A program made the translations under genes and the position numbers. The notes under the pieces were generated by a model, which was not told where the DNA came from, made no database searches, and saw only the letters and a program-made list of their open reading frames with translations. This document shows, one piece after another, positions 35,495 through 44,296 of a DNA stretch of 64,000 bases (position 1 is the first letter of the stretch; each line of letters begins with the position of its first letter). Source of the DNA: Sphingomonas sp. UBA978 (GTDB lineage Bacteria; Pseudomonadota; Alphaproteobacteria; Sphingomonadales; Sphingomonadaceae); assembly GCF_002292295.1 (NCBI RefSeq), contig NZ_DBBS01000018.1, positions 246,422-310,421 on the forward strand, given 5' to 3'.

Positions 35495-36349
35495 ATGAGC
35501 AGCCAGCCCCCAATCGGCGAAATCCAATCGGCGATCCGGTCCGCACCCGGCGTGCCGGTCATCCGGAACGTGAACTGGGGCGGCCTGAAGACCCTCTATG
35601 TGAAGGAGGTGCGCCGGTTCTTCAAGGTCCACCTCCAGACCGTGTGGGCGCCGGCGATCACGACCCTGCTGTTTCTGATCGTCTTCACCATCGCGACCGG
35701 CGCGAAAAGCCCGGTCCATGTCGGCGGGATCACGGTCCCCTTCGCTGATTTCATCGCCCCCGGCCTCATCATCAGCCAGGGGATGATGGGCCCCGCCTTC
35801 GCCAACGCGAGCTTCTCGCTGCTCGTCGGCAAGATCCAGGGGACGATCGTCGATTACCTGCAACCCCCTCTGTCGACGGCGGAACTGCTCGCCGCGCTGG
35901 TCGGCGGCGCGATGACGCGGGCGTTCATCGTCGGCTTCATCTGCTGGTGCGCGATGGCGCTCTACCCCGGCGTCCACGTCACGCCGGTGCACCCGCTCGC
36001 GATCCTGTGGTTCGGCTTCCTCGGCGCCGCCTTCCTCGCCTTCCTCGGCGTGCTCACCTCGATCTGGGCGGAGAAGTTCGACCATGCCGCCGCGGTCACC
36101 AATTTCGTGATCGCGCCGCTGTCGCTGCTGTCCGGCACCTTCTATTCGGTCGACCGGCTCGCCCCTGCCTTCCGGGCGTTCAGCCACGCCAATCCGTTCT
36201 TCTACATCATCTCGGGGTTCCGCTACGGCTTCCTCGGCACCGCCGATTCGCCGGTCGCCGTGGGCGGTATCGCGATCCTCGCGGTGGATATCGCGCTGGG
36301 GGTTGCATGCTACGTGCTGTTGCGAAACGGCTGGAAGCTCAAGAACTGA
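35495..36349 (+). CDS. ABC-2 type transporter permease
   Basis: A 284-residue inner-membrane permease of the YadH/NodJ type with six helices. It starts SSQPPIGEIQSAI and has VNWGGLKTLYVKEVRRFFKV leading to the first helix, then IMGPAF-like MMGPAFANASFS and PLSLLSGTFYSVDRLAPAFR, the ABC-2 signature near residue 210. Such permeases export drugs or polysaccharide precursors with an ATPase partner, but no ATPase gene lies beside it; it must be supplied elsewhere. It overlaps the next gene by 43 bases. Confidence 0.88.
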   Translation: MSSQPPIGEIQSAIRSAPGVPVIRNVNWGGLKTLYVKEVRRFFKVHLQTVWAPAITTLLFLIVFTIATGAKSPVHVGGITVPFADFIAPGLIISQGMMGPAFANASFSLLVGKIQGTIVDYLQPPLSTAELLAALVGGAMTRAFIVGFICWCAMALYPGVHVTPVHPLAILWFGFLGAAFLAFLGVLTSIWAEKFDHAAAVTNFVIAPLSLLSGTFYSVDRLAPAFRAFSHANPFFYIISGFRYGFLGTADSPVAVGGIAILAVDIALGVACYVLLRNGWKLKN

Positions 36350-37623
36350 TCGCGGCCCTCGCGCTGGCCCTCGCGCTCGCGGTGCTGGCACCGGTTGCCG
36401 CCGTCGCGCAGACGCCGCCGGCGGCGACCGCGGCCGATCCCGCCGTCCGCGCCCGTGCGGACGCGCTGGTGCAGGTGCTCGCCGGCCGGCCCGGCTACGA
36501 CACGCTGTTCGCCGCTGCCTTCAAACAGGCGGTGCCGGCGGCCCGCTTCGCCGCGCTGACGCAGCAGCTGCGCACCGCGCTCGGCGAACCGCGGCGGATC
36601 GAACGGTTCGAACCGCTCGGCCGCTGGGCGGCGACGATCGTCATCGGCTACGATCGCGGCACGGCGACCGGCCGCCTGACGCTCGACCCCGCCGCACCGC
36701 ATGCGATCAGCGGCCTGCTCATCACCGGCACCGCCCCGCGCGGCGACACCGTCGCGAGGGTGCAGGCGGCGGTCGCCGCGCTGCCGGGCACGGCGCAGAT
36801 CGGCGTCTACGCGCTCGACGGCGCCACCCCGACGCCGGTGTTCGAGACGAAGGGCGACACCCGCACCCCGCTCGGCTCCGCGTTCAAATTGTGGGTGCTG
36901 GCGGAGGCGGCGCGGCAGGTCGCGGCGGGCACGCTGCGCTGGGATCAGGTGGTGCCGGTCGGCCCGCCGTCGCTACCCTCGGGCCTGTTGCAGGGCTGGC
37001 CGGCGGGATCGCCGGTGACCGTGCAGACGCTGGCGACGCTGATGATCTCGATCAGCGACAACACCGCCACCGATACGCTGCTGACGTTGCTCGGCCGCGA
37101 CCGGGTCGATGCCACCGCCGCGGCCTATGGCGCGCGCGGCCCGGTGCTGACCACGCGCGAGGCGTTCGTCGTCAAGAGCGACCCCGCGCTGATCGCCGCC
37201 TGGGCGAAGGGCGACGCGACGCAGCGGCGCGCGCTGCTGACCGCGCAGGCGACACGGATCGCGGGCGCGACGCTCGATCCGATGATGTTCTCCGCCGGTC
37301 CGCTCGCCAACGATTCGGTCGAATGGTTCGCCGCCCCGCGCGACATGGCGCGACTGATGGCGTCGCTGAAGGACGCCGGGCCGGTGGTGCGCGGCATCCT
37401 CGCGGTCAACCACGGCGTCGATCCGGCCAGCGTCGCGCGATTCGCCTATGTCGGGTTCAAGGGCGGGTCGGAGCCGGGCGTGATCGCGCTCAACCTGCTC
37501 GCGCAGGCGAAGACCGGACGCTGGTATGCGGTCGGCGCCAGCTGGCACCGGCCCGATGCCGCGGTCGACGAGGCGACGTTCCTGCCGCTGGTCACCCGCG
37601 CGCTGATGCTGGTCGCGGAATGA
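36307..37623 (+). CDS. Class A beta-lactamase-fold serine hydrolase
   Basis: A 438-residue exported protein. The signal peptide (ELIAALALALALAVLAPVAA) is followed by ~130 residues of an unrecognised N-terminal domain, then a beta-lactamase-like domain. It has the three active-site motifs: Ser-x-x-Lys in LGSAFKLWVL, Ser-Asp-Asn in MISISDNTATDTLL and Lys-Gly-Gly in GFKGGSEPG. The class A omega-loop ExxLN is not seen; a TTREAF segment sits at the comparable place, so true lactam hydrolysis is doubtful and a peptidase or cell-wall role is possible. The gene begins inside the end of the ABC permease gene. Confidence 0.85.
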   Translation: MLRAVAKRLEAQELIAALALALALAVLAPVAAVAQTPPAATAADPAVRARADALVQVLAGRPGYDTLFAAAFKQAVPAARFAALTQQLRTALGEPRRIERFEPLGRWAATIVIGYDRGTATGRLTLDPAAPHAISGLLITGTAPRGDTVARVQAAVAALPGTAQIGVYALDGATPTPVFETKGDTRTPLGSAFKLWVLAEAARQVAAGTLRWDQVVPVGPPSLPSGLLQGWPAGSPVTVQTLATLMISISDNTATDTLLTLLGRDRVDATAAAYGARGPVLTTREAFVVKSDPALIAAWAKGDATQRRALLTAQATRIAGATLDPMMFSAGPLANDSVEWFAAPRDMARLMASLKDAGPVVRGILAVNHGVDPASVARFAYVGFKGGSEPGVIALNLLAQAKTGRWYAVGASWHRPDAAVDEATFLPLVTRALMLVAE

Positions 37624-37632
37624 CAGCGCCCG

Positions 37633-38145
37633 TCAGGGGCGCCATTCGTCCCTGAGCAGGCCGAAGATCAGCGAATCGCGCACGCCGATGTGCGTCTCCC
37701 ATTCGCCGCGCAGCCGCCCCTCCAGCGTGAAGCCGAGCCGTCGCAGCAGGCGGATCGACCCCGCATTGTCGGGATCGCTGTCGGCGAAGAGGCGCCGCGC
37801 GCCATCGGCGAACAGATGCGCGATCACCGCCGACACCGCCTCGCGGGCGATGCCGCACCCCCAGGTCTCGCGCGCGAACAGATAGCCGATCTCGCCCACG
37901 CCCGCCCGCCGCCACCCGACCGAGACGAAGCCGATGGCGCGATCCTCGCCCGTGCGCGTCACCGCCCAGGCGCACGGCCCGCCCGCGAACCAGGCGCGCA
38001 AGGCATCGACCGAATCGAACGGCGCGCACGACCACCAGCGCATCGCGTCCGCATCCGCCATCGTCGCGAACAGCGCGCCCGCATCGTCCGGTACCCGCTG
38101 CCGAAGCGTCAGCCGCGCCGTCGCCAGCGTCGGCAGGTCGGTCAC
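37633..38145 (-). CDS. GNAT N-acetyltransferase, RimJ/RimL type
   Basis: A 170-residue acetyltransferase of the ribosomal-protein-alanine type family. It starts VTDLPTLATARLTLRQRVP and has EIGYLFARETWGCGIAREAV, with the acetyl-CoA loop, and NAGSIRLLRRLGFTLEGRLR. It starts with GTG in a GTGA overlap (38142-38145) with the LysR gene, so it is translationally coupled to it. The track of in-frame codons further upstream does not fit the family. Substrate unknown. Confidence 0.88.
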   Translation of the reverse strand: MTDLPTLATARLTLRQRVPDDAGALFATMADADAMRWWSCAPFDSVDALRAWFAGGPCAWAVTRTGEDRAIGFVSVGWRRAGVGEIGYLFARETWGCGIAREAVSAVIAHLFADGARRLFADSDPDNAGSIRLLRRLGFTLEGRLRGEWETHIGVRDSLIFGLLRDEWRP

Positions 38146-38930
38146 GCGGTCAGCGCATCGACCAGCGCGCGCACCTTGGCCTGTCGCCATTGCGGCAGGG
38201 GCGCGACCAGCCAATAGCCAAAGCGCGACGGCTGCGCCTCGCCGATCGCCACCACCTTGCCCGCCGCGATCGCGCGCGCGGCGAGCAGTTCCGGCACCGT
38301 CGCGCGGCCCAGACCCGCGACTGCGGCGTCGATCGCCAATCCGGCATCGGCGACCCGCACCAGCGGACTGGCGTCGCCGGCGGGCGCGCCCGGCCAGCCG
38401 ATCACCGTATCGCCGGCGTGCGGCGCGGCGATCGTCACCATCCCTTCCGATTCGAGCGCCTCGCCCTCATGCTCGCCCGGCCCCTCGCCCCAGCGGATCG
38501 CAAGGTCGAGATTGGCTTCGGTGAAATCGATCGCGTCATCGGCCGACAGCAGCACGAAGCGCAGCTCGGCATCCGCCTGCGCGACCTCGGCGAGGCGCGG
38601 CATCAGCCATTTCTCGGTCAGGTCGCGCGGTGCGGCGATGGTCAGCGACTTGGACGATTGCCCCGCCTGCATCGCCCGCACCGCTTCCTCGAATTGCAGG
38701 AAGCCGTCGCGCAGCGCGCCGAGCCCCGCCTCTGCCTCCGGCGTCAGCTCCAGCCCGCGCGTGGTGCGGCGGAACAGGACGACGCCCAGCGTATCCTCCA
38801 GCGCGCGGATCTGCTGGCCGACCGCGGCCGGGGTCACCGCCAGCTCGTCCGCGGCGCGGGTGAAGCTCAGGTGCCGCGCCGCCGCGTCGAGGACGCGCAG
38901 GCCGTTGAGCGGCAGGTGCGTGCGCTTCAC
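38142..38930 (-). CDS. LysR-family transcriptional regulator (GcvA-like)
   Basis: A 262-residue regulator. The N-terminal winged helix is HLSFTRAADELAVTPAAVGQ followed by QIRALEDTLGVVLFRRTTRG, close to the GcvA group. The effector domain is present but short (usual LysR ~290-300), ending PQWRQAKVRALVDALTA. It starts with GTG inside a GTGA overlap (38927-38930) with apaG and ends in a GTGA overlap with the GNAT gene. Target genes unknown. Confidence 0.9.
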   Translation of the reverse strand: MKRTHLPLNGLRVLDAAARHLSFTRAADELAVTPAAVGQQIRALEDTLGVVLFRRTTRGLELTPEAEAGLGALRDGFLQFEEAVRAMQAGQSSKSLTIAAPRDLTEKWLMPRLAEVAQADAELRFVLLSADDAIDFTEANLDLAIRWGEGPGEHEGEALESEGMVTIAAPHAGDTVIGWPGAPAGDASPLVRVADAGLAIDAAVAGLGRATVPELLAARAIAAGKVVAIGEAQPSRFGYWLVAPLPQWRQAKVRALVDALTA

Positions 38931-39325
38931 GATTCGACCGCCGGGGCGTGGAGCGCGAACCGGGGGATGGCGACGTCGAACGCCGCGCCATCCTCGCCGA
39001 TCAGCCGATAACTGCCCTGCATCGCGCCCTCCGGGGTCTGCAGCGGGCAGCCCGAGACGTAATCGAAGCTGCCGCCCGGCGCGATCAGCGGCTGTTCGCC
39101 GACGACGCCCTCGCCCTCCACCGAATGGCGCGCGCCGCGGCCGTCGGTGATGATCCAGTGCCGGGTCAGCAGCTGGACGGTGCGGTCCGATTCGTTCTCG
39201 ATCCGGATATGATAGGCCCAGAACCAGCGCCCGCGCCGCGGCTCCGACTGTTCGGGCAGATAGCTCACCGCCACGCGCACCGTCACCCCGTCGGTGGTTT
39301 CGGCGTGCGGGAAGAATTCCTTCAC
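38927..39325 (-). CDS. apaG: ApaG domain protein (Co2+/Mg2+ efflux-associated)
   Basis: A 132-residue single-domain ApaG protein, immunoglobulin-like fold. Motifs are VRVAVSYLPEQSEPRRGRWF, YHIRIENESDRTVQLLTRHW and GGSFDYVSGCPLQTPEGAMQ. The usual length is ~125-130. The molecular role is not settled; E. coli apaG is linked to cobalt resistance and Mg efflux. It is the first gene of the overlapping apaG-LysR-GNAT operon, and starts 10 bases downstream of the sulfhydrylase stop, so it may belong to that transcript. Confidence 0.95.
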   Translation of the reverse strand: MKEFFPHAETTDGVTVRVAVSYLPEQSEPRRGRWFWAYHIRIENESDRTVQLLTRHWIITDGRGARHSVEGEGVVGEQPLIAPGGSFDYVSGCPLQTPEGAMQGSYRLIGEDGAAFDVAIPRFALHAPAVES

Positions 39326-39335
39326 GACCCTCTCC

Positions 39336-40541
39336 TCACAGGCCGACCTGCCGCAGCGCCTGGTCGAGATCGTCGATCACGTCCTGCGGGTCCTCGAGGC
39401 CGACGTTGAGGCGCAGCATGCCCTCGCTGATCCCCATCTCGATCCGTTTGTCCTCGGCGACGCCGGCATGCGTGGTCGAGGCGGGATGCGTCATCAGCGA
39501 GCGCGAATCGCCGATGTTGTTGCTGATGTCGACCAGCGCCAGCGCGTCGAGCAGGCCGTGCGCCTGCGCGCGGTCGGCGACCTCGAAGGCGAAGATCGGG
39601 CCGGTCGCGACCATCTGGCTCATCGCCAGATCGTGCTGCGGGTGGCTGGCGAGGCCGGGGTGGAGGATCTTGGGCACGCGCCCTTCCAGGAAACGGCCCA
39701 CCTTCAGCGCATTCTCCGACTGGCGCATGATGCGCAGGTCGAGCGTCTCCAGCCCCTTCAGCACCACCCAGGCGTTGAACGGCGACAGCGTCGGGCCGGT
39801 GTTGCGGGTGAAGGGCAGCAGCGTGTTGGTGATGAAATCCTCGCTGCCGCACACCGCGCCGGCGAGCACGCGGCCCTGCCCGTCCATCATCTTGGTCGCG
39901 CTATAGGCGGTGACGTCCGCGCCGAGGTCGAGCGGCCGCTGCAGCGCCGGGGTCGCGAAGGCATTGTCGACCACGCTGGTGATGCCGCGTTCGCGCGCGA
40001 TGGCGCAGACCGCGCGCAGGTCGACCACGTCCATCGTCGGATTGGCGGGCGTTTCGAAGAAGAAGACCTTGGTCTCCGGCCGCACCGCGTCGAGGAACTG
40101 CTGCGGGTCGCGCGCGTCGACGATCGTCGTCGCGATGCCGAATTTGGGCAGCAGCGTGTCGGTCAGCCAGCGGCACGATCCGAACGCCGCGCGCCCGCCG
40201 ACGAGGTGATCGCCCGCCTGCAACTGGCACAATAGCACCGCGGTCATCGCCGCCATGCCGCTCGCCATCGTCCGGCACGCCTCCGCGCCCTCCAGCAGCG
40301 CGATCCGCTTCTCCAGCATCTCGACCGTCGGATTCTGCAGGCGGGAATAGGTCATCCCCTCCTGCTCGCCCGCGAACCGTGCCGCCGCGTCCGACGCCTT
40401 GTCGTAGGTATAGCCGGAGGTGAGGAACAGCGCCTCGCTGGTCTCGCCATATTCGCTGCGCGCGGTGCCGCCGCGGACCGCGAGCGTCGCGGGCCGCCAT
40501 TGCGAGGTGATCGAGGGGTCCTGGCCTGCCTTGCGCTTCAT
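39336..40541 (-). CDS. metZ: O-succinylhomoserine sulfhydrylase
   Basis: PLP enzyme that forms homocysteine from O-succinylhomoserine and sulfide. The 401-residue protein has YSRLQNPTVEMLEKRIALLE, the PLP segment GMAAMTAVLLCQL, the Asp in VVDNAFATPALQRPL and the PLP-Lys in AYSATKMMDGQGRVLAGAV. The MetZ type shows the TYDKASDAAARFAGEQEGMT opening, which fits better than cystathionine gamma-synthase. ATG 40541 begins the conserved KRKAGQDPSITSQWRPATLA. Confidence 0.93.
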   Translation of the reverse strand: MKRKAGQDPSITSQWRPATLAVRGGTARSEYGETSEALFLTSGYTYDKASDAAARFAGEQEGMTYSRLQNPTVEMLEKRIALLEGAEACRTMASGMAAMTAVLLCQLQAGDHLVGGRAAFGSCRWLTDTLLPKFGIATTIVDARDPQQFLDAVRPETKVFFFETPANPTMDVVDLRAVCAIARERGITSVVDNAFATPALQRPLDLGADVTAYSATKMMDGQGRVLAGAVCGSEDFITNTLLPFTRNTGPTLSPFNAWVVLKGLETLDLRIMRQSENALKVGRFLEGRVPKILHPGLASHPQHDLAMSQMVATGPIFAFEVADRAQAHGLLDALALVDISNNIGDSRSLMTHPASTTHAGVAEDKRIEMGISEGMLRLNVGLEDPQDVIDDLDQALRQVGL

Positions 40542-40619
40542 GCCACGCGCTTTGCCGGACGCGGACGGGGGGTGCAAGGGCGCTTGCCATTCCAGCCGAT
40601 CCGCTCGACACCGTCGGCC

Positions 40620-41855
40620 GTGCGCGCGTTCCTGTCCCGTCCCCTGCCCGCTGCGGTCTGCCTCGGCCTGCTTGCGCAACTGCTGTTCTGCTGGCGGCTG
40701 ACGACGCCGCACATCCTCGTGTTCGACGAGGTGCATTACGTCCCCGCCGCGCGGATGCTGCGCGATCTCGCCGGACCGGTGAACGTCGAGCATCCTCTGG
40801 TCGGCAAGACGTTGATCGCGCTCGGCATGATCCTGTTCGGCGACGGCCCGCTCGGCTGGCGGGCGCTGTCCACGACCGCCGCCAGCGCGGTCGTCATGGG
40901 CGTCTTCGCGATCCTGTGGCTGTTGTTCGGCCGGGTGCGCACCGCCAGCGTCGGCGCGGTGGTCACCGCGCTGAACTTCACCGTCTTCGTCCAGGCGCGG
41001 ATCGCGATGCTCGACGGCTTCATGGCAGCGTTCATCGTCATCGGCCTCACCGCCTTGCTATGGGCGATGCGCGCTCGGGGTGCCGCGGTGTGGCGGCGCT
41101 GGCTGCTCGGCGGCGTGCTGCTGGGCCTTGCGATCGGCACCAAATGGACCGCCTTGCCCTATCTGGGCTTCGCCGGCCTCGCCTATCTCGTCGCGCGCCG
41201 GCGGAAGCCCGACCTGTGGCCCGGCCTGCACCCGGTCGTCGCGCTGGCGCTGCTCGGGACGACGGCGGGGATCGTCTATCTGGCGACCTTCTGGCCCGCC
41301 TTTCTCTATGCCGACCAGCCGCTGACGCTGGCGCGGCTGCTGCCCTTCCAGATCGACATGTACCGCCAGCAGACGCAGGTGCTGCCGCCGCACACCTATC
41401 AGTCGCCATGGTGGACGTGGCCGTTCGACTGGCGGCCGATCTGGTATCTGTACGAGCCCGCCGACGGCGCGCAGCGCGGCGTGCTGATGCTCGGCAATCC
41501 GGCGGTGATGTGGGGCGGGCTGCTCGCGGTGCTCGCCTGCCTCGCCGCCTGGGCACGCGACGGCAATGCGAAGGCGGGCGGCGTCGCGCTGCTGTGGCTG
41601 GCCAGCGTCGCGATGTGGGCAATCATCCCCAAATCGCTCGGCTTCTTCTATTATTACTATCCATCAAGCATCTGGCTGGGGATCGGAATCGCGGCGATGT
41701 TCGACCATTGGCGCGTGCGGCTGCGCTATTGGGACGAGGGCTTCCTCGCGCTGACCGCGGTGATGTTCATCCACTTCCACCCGATCCTCAGTGCCGCCGC
41801 GCTGCGCGGCCCGACCGCGTTCCGCCACTGGACGTGGTTCGATTCTTGGATCTGA
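40620..41855 (+). CDS. Dolichyl-phosphate-mannose protein-mannosyltransferase family (GT39) membrane protein
   Basis: A 411-residue polytopic glycosyltransferase of the PMT/GT39 type that would mannosylate exported proteins from a lipid-linked donor. About ten helices. The catalytic acidic pair is Asp36-Glu37 in VFDEVHYVP in the first periplasmic loop; NVEHPLVGKTLIALG and a late YYYYPSSIWL-type helix match bacterial Pmt. GTG 40620 is chosen; a TTG 12 codons earlier is possible. No target-protein gene can be pointed to. GDP-mannose supply at 2.2 kb could feed the donor lipid. Confidence 0.85.
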   Translation: MRAFLSRPLPAAVCLGLLAQLLFCWRLTTPHILVFDEVHYVPAARMLRDLAGPVNVEHPLVGKTLIALGMILFGDGPLGWRALSTTAASAVVMGVFAILWLLFGRVRTASVGAVVTALNFTVFVQARIAMLDGFMAAFIVIGLTALLWAMRARGAAVWRRWLLGGVLLGLAIGTKWTALPYLGFAGLAYLVARRRKPDLWPGLHPVVALALLGTTAGIVYLATFWPAFLYADQPLTLARLLPFQIDMYRQQTQVLPPHTYQSPWWTWPFDWRPIWYLYEPADGAQRGVLMLGNPAVMWGGLLAVLACLAAWARDGNAKAGGVALLWLASVAMWAIIPKSLGFFYYYYPSSIWLGIGIAAMFDHWRVRLRYWDEGFLALTAVMFIHFHPILSAAALRGPTAFRHWTWFDSWI

Positions 41856-41930
41856 CGGCCGGCCGACGTCCTAGTATCTCGTGGCGCAGCGATGCTAGGC
41901 ATCGCGCCGACACTGCAGCCGGACGGGTTC

Positions 41931-42863
41931 ATGGGCGGACATCATCATCACGGCCACGGCCATGCGCATGGACATGGCCACGGCCACGGCCACGCGCACG
42001 CGCATGCCCCGGCATCGTTCGACCGCGCCTTCGCGATCGGGATCGGGCTCAACATCGCCTATGTCGTCGCGGAAGCGGGCGCGGGGATGTGGACGGGGTC
42101 GATCGCGCTGCTCGCGGACGCCGGCCACAACCTCTCCGACGTGCTCGGCCTCGCCGTCGCCTGGGGCGGGGCGGCGCTGGCACGCAGCGCGCCAACCAAG
42201 CGCTTCACCTACGGGCTGAAGGGATCGACGATCCTCGCCGCGTTCGCCAACGCGCTGTTCCTGCTCGTCGCGCTCGGCGCGATCGTGATGGAGGCGGTGC
42301 AACGCCTCGACGATCCGCCCGTCCTCGCCGGCCTCACCGTCTCGGTCGTCGCCGGCATCGGCATCGCGGTCAACGCCGTCACCGCCTGGCTGTTCGCGCG
42401 CGGGCGCAAGGGCGACATCAACATCCGCGGCGCCTATCTGCACATGGTCAGCGACGCGGCGGTATCGGCCGGCGTCGTCGTGGCGGGCCTCGCGATCTGG
42501 GCGACCGGAATCGGCTGGATCGATCCGCTGGTCAGCCTCGTCATCGCCGCGCTGATCCTGTGGCAGACCTGGGGCCTGCTGCGCGAGACGGTGGAGATGA
42601 GCCTCGCCGCGGTGCCGCGGGCGATCGACTATGACGCGGTCACCGCCGCGCTAATCGCGCTGCCGGGTGTCGCGCGGGTCCACGACCTCCACATCTGGCC
42701 GATGTCGACCACCGAACCCGTGCTGACTGCGCATTTGGTCATCCCCGCCGGCCATCCCGGCGACGGCTTCCTCGCCACCGCGCGCGCGATGCTGCACGAC
42801 CGGTTCGGCATCGGCCACGCGACGTTGCAGATCGAGACGGGCGGCGACTGCGAAAGCTGTTGA
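41931..42863 (+). CDS. Cation diffusion facilitator (CzcD/ZitB-like zinc transporter)
   Basis: A 310-residue inner-membrane metal/H+ antiporter. The N-terminus is a His-rich metal-binding tail (GGHHHHGHGHAHGHG). Six helices follow with the zinc site on helices 2 and 5: LLADAGHNLSDVLG (HxxxD) and YLHMVSDAAVSAG (HxxxD). The C-terminal cytoplasmic domain carries VARVHDLHIWPMST and ends GDCESC. ATG 41931 fits the family; an in-frame ATG at 41892 would add 13 residues. It likely exports zinc or cadmium. Confidence 0.94.
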   Translation: MGGHHHHGHGHAHGHGHGHGHAHAHAPASFDRAFAIGIGLNIAYVVAEAGAGMWTGSIALLADAGHNLSDVLGLAVAWGGAALARSAPTKRFTYGLKGSTILAAFANALFLLVALGAIVMEAVQRLDDPPVLAGLTVSVVAGIGIAVNAVTAWLFARGRKGDINIRGAYLHMVSDAAVSAGVVVAGLAIWATGIGWIDPLVSLVIAALILWQTWGLLRETVEMSLAAVPRAIDYDAVTAALIALPGVARVHDLHIWPMSTTEPVLTAHLVIPAGHPGDGFLATARAMLHDRFGIGHATLQIETGGDCESC

Positions 42864-42881
42864 GGCGGGGCACGCGCCCCG

Positions 42882-43892
42882 TCAATAGGCGCGCGCGACC
42901 GCGAACTCGACCGCCTCGATCATCGCGTCCTTCGCCTTGCCGTTGGCGAAGCCGCCGATCGCGTCGATCGCGCGCTGGCCATAGTGGCGAGCGCGGGCGA
43001 GCGTGTCGTCCACGGAACGGGTGCGCCGCACCAGATCGATCGCCTGCGCGAAATCCTCGTCGGAGGCGCGCCGCCCCTCGATCGCGTCCTTCCAGAACTT
43101 GCGCTGTTCGGCATCGCCGCGCGCATAGGCCAGGATCACCGGCAGCGTCATCTTGCCTTCGCGGAAGTCGTCGCCGGCATCCTTGCCCATCGTGCCGGCG
43201 TCGGAGACATAGTCGATCGCATCGTCGACCAGCTGGAACGCGATGCCGAGGTTGCGGCCATAGGCGTCGAGCGCCGCCTCCTCGCCCTCGCTGCGCTCCG
43301 CCACCACCGCGGCGATGCGGCAGGCGGCGGCGAACAGCGCCGCGGTCTTGGCGTTGATGATGTCGAGGTAGCGATCCTCGCCCAGGTCGATGCGCCGCGC
43401 CGCGGTCAGCTGGTTGACCTCGCCCTCCGCGATCACGGCGGAGGCGTTCGACAGGATCTTGAGCACCTTGAGGCTGCCGTCCTCGACCATCAGTTCGAAG
43501 CTGCGGCTGAACAGGAAATCGCCGACCAGCACGCTGGCGGGGTTGCCCCAGATGATGTTGGCGGTGCGCTTGCCGCGGCGCAGGTCGCTGCCGTCGACGA
43601 CGTCGTCGTGGAGCAATGTCGCGGTGTGGATGAACTCGACCGAGGCGGCCAGCCGGTGGTGGCGCGTGCCGGTATAGCCGATCAGCCGCGCGCTCGCGAG
43701 CGTCAGCATCGGCCGCATCCGCTTGCCGCCGCCCGCGATCAGATGCCCCGCCAGTTCGGGGATCAGCGGAATCTGCGACTGCATCCGGTCCAGAATCACC
43801 GTGTTGACGGCATTCATGTCGCCCGCGACGAGCTGGAGCATCGGCTCCAGCGAGGGCGCGCGGTTGTCGAGGCGGTGGATGGTGGCGGTCAT
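42882..43892 (-). CDS. Polyprenyl diphosphate synthase (octaprenyl/decaprenyl type)
   Basis: Makes the long prenyl tail for ubiquinone. The 336-residue protein has ILDRMQSQIPLIPELAGHLI, GGGKRMRPMLTLASA and the first Asp-rich motif in ATLLHDDVVDGSDLRRGKRT, then QLVDDAIDYVSDAG as the second Asp-rich motif. The residue five before the first motif is small (Ala/Ser type), consistent with long-chain product. ATG 43892 begins the conserved N-terminus. It is divergent from the chorismate mutase gene. Confidence 0.93.
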   Translation of the reverse strand: MTATIHRLDNRAPSLEPMLQLVAGDMNAVNTVILDRMQSQIPLIPELAGHLIAGGGKRMRPMLTLASARLIGYTGTRHHRLAASVEFIHTATLLHDDVVDGSDLRRGKRTANIIWGNPASVLVGDFLFSRSFELMVEDGSLKVLKILSNASAVIAEGEVNQLTAARRIDLGEDRYLDIINAKTAALFAAACRIAAVVAERSEGEEAALDAYGRNLGIAFQLVDDAIDYVSDAGTMGKDAGDDFREGKMTLPVILAYARGDAEQRKFWKDAIEGRRASDEDFAQAIDLVRRTRSVDDTLARARHYGQRAIDAIGGFANGKAKDAMIEAVEFAVARAY

Positions 43893-43994
43893 CTCGCCCC
43901 GCGCTCTGGCCTCTTGCCCGTGCGAACGCAAGCCTTGCTCGCAGCCGCAACACACCCCATGGGGAAGGAAAATCGGGCGACGAAGGAGCGCGAC

Positions 43995-44273
43995 ATGAGC
44001 GACGACGTGCTGCAAGGGTATCGCAAGAGCATTGACAATATCGATGCGGCGCTCGTCCACCTGCTCGCCGAGCGGTTCAAGGTGACGCAGGCGGTCGGGC
44101 GGCACAAGGCGACGTCGGGCCTGCCCGCTGCCGATCCGGGCCGCGAGGAACGCCAGATCGCACGCCTGCGCCACATGGCCGAAGAGGCGGAGCTCGACCC
44201 CGAATTCAGCGAAAAGTTCCTGCGCTTCATCATCGACGAGGTGATCCGCCACCACGAACGGCTGCGCGGCTGA
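43995..44273 (+). CDS. Chorismate mutase (AroQ class, monofunctional)
   Basis: A 92-residue all-helical chorismate mutase: chorismate to prephenate. It has YRKSIDNIDAALVHLLAERF and KVTQAVGRHKATSGLPAAD, where the Arg/Lys substrate ligands sit, then DPGREERQIARLR and FLRFIIDEVIRHHERL. Size is normal for a free-standing AroQ. AAGGAG at 43983-43988 precedes ATG 43995 by six bases. It heads a short run with the DUF2147 gene and tmk. Confidence 0.94.
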   Translation: MSDDVLQGYRKSIDNIDAALVHLLAERFKVTQAVGRHKATSGLPAADPGREERQIARLRHMAEEAELDPEFSEKFLRFIIDEVIRHHERLRG

Positions 44274-44296
44274 CCGCCGCGCTCTCCCCGATTAGC

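Noticed and set aside
36307..37623. Calling the serine hydrolase a true antibiotic beta-lactamase
   Set aside because: The Ser-x-x-Lys, Ser-Asp-Asn and Lys-Gly-Gly motifs are there, but the class A omega-loop pattern is not, and a large unknown N-terminal domain is present.
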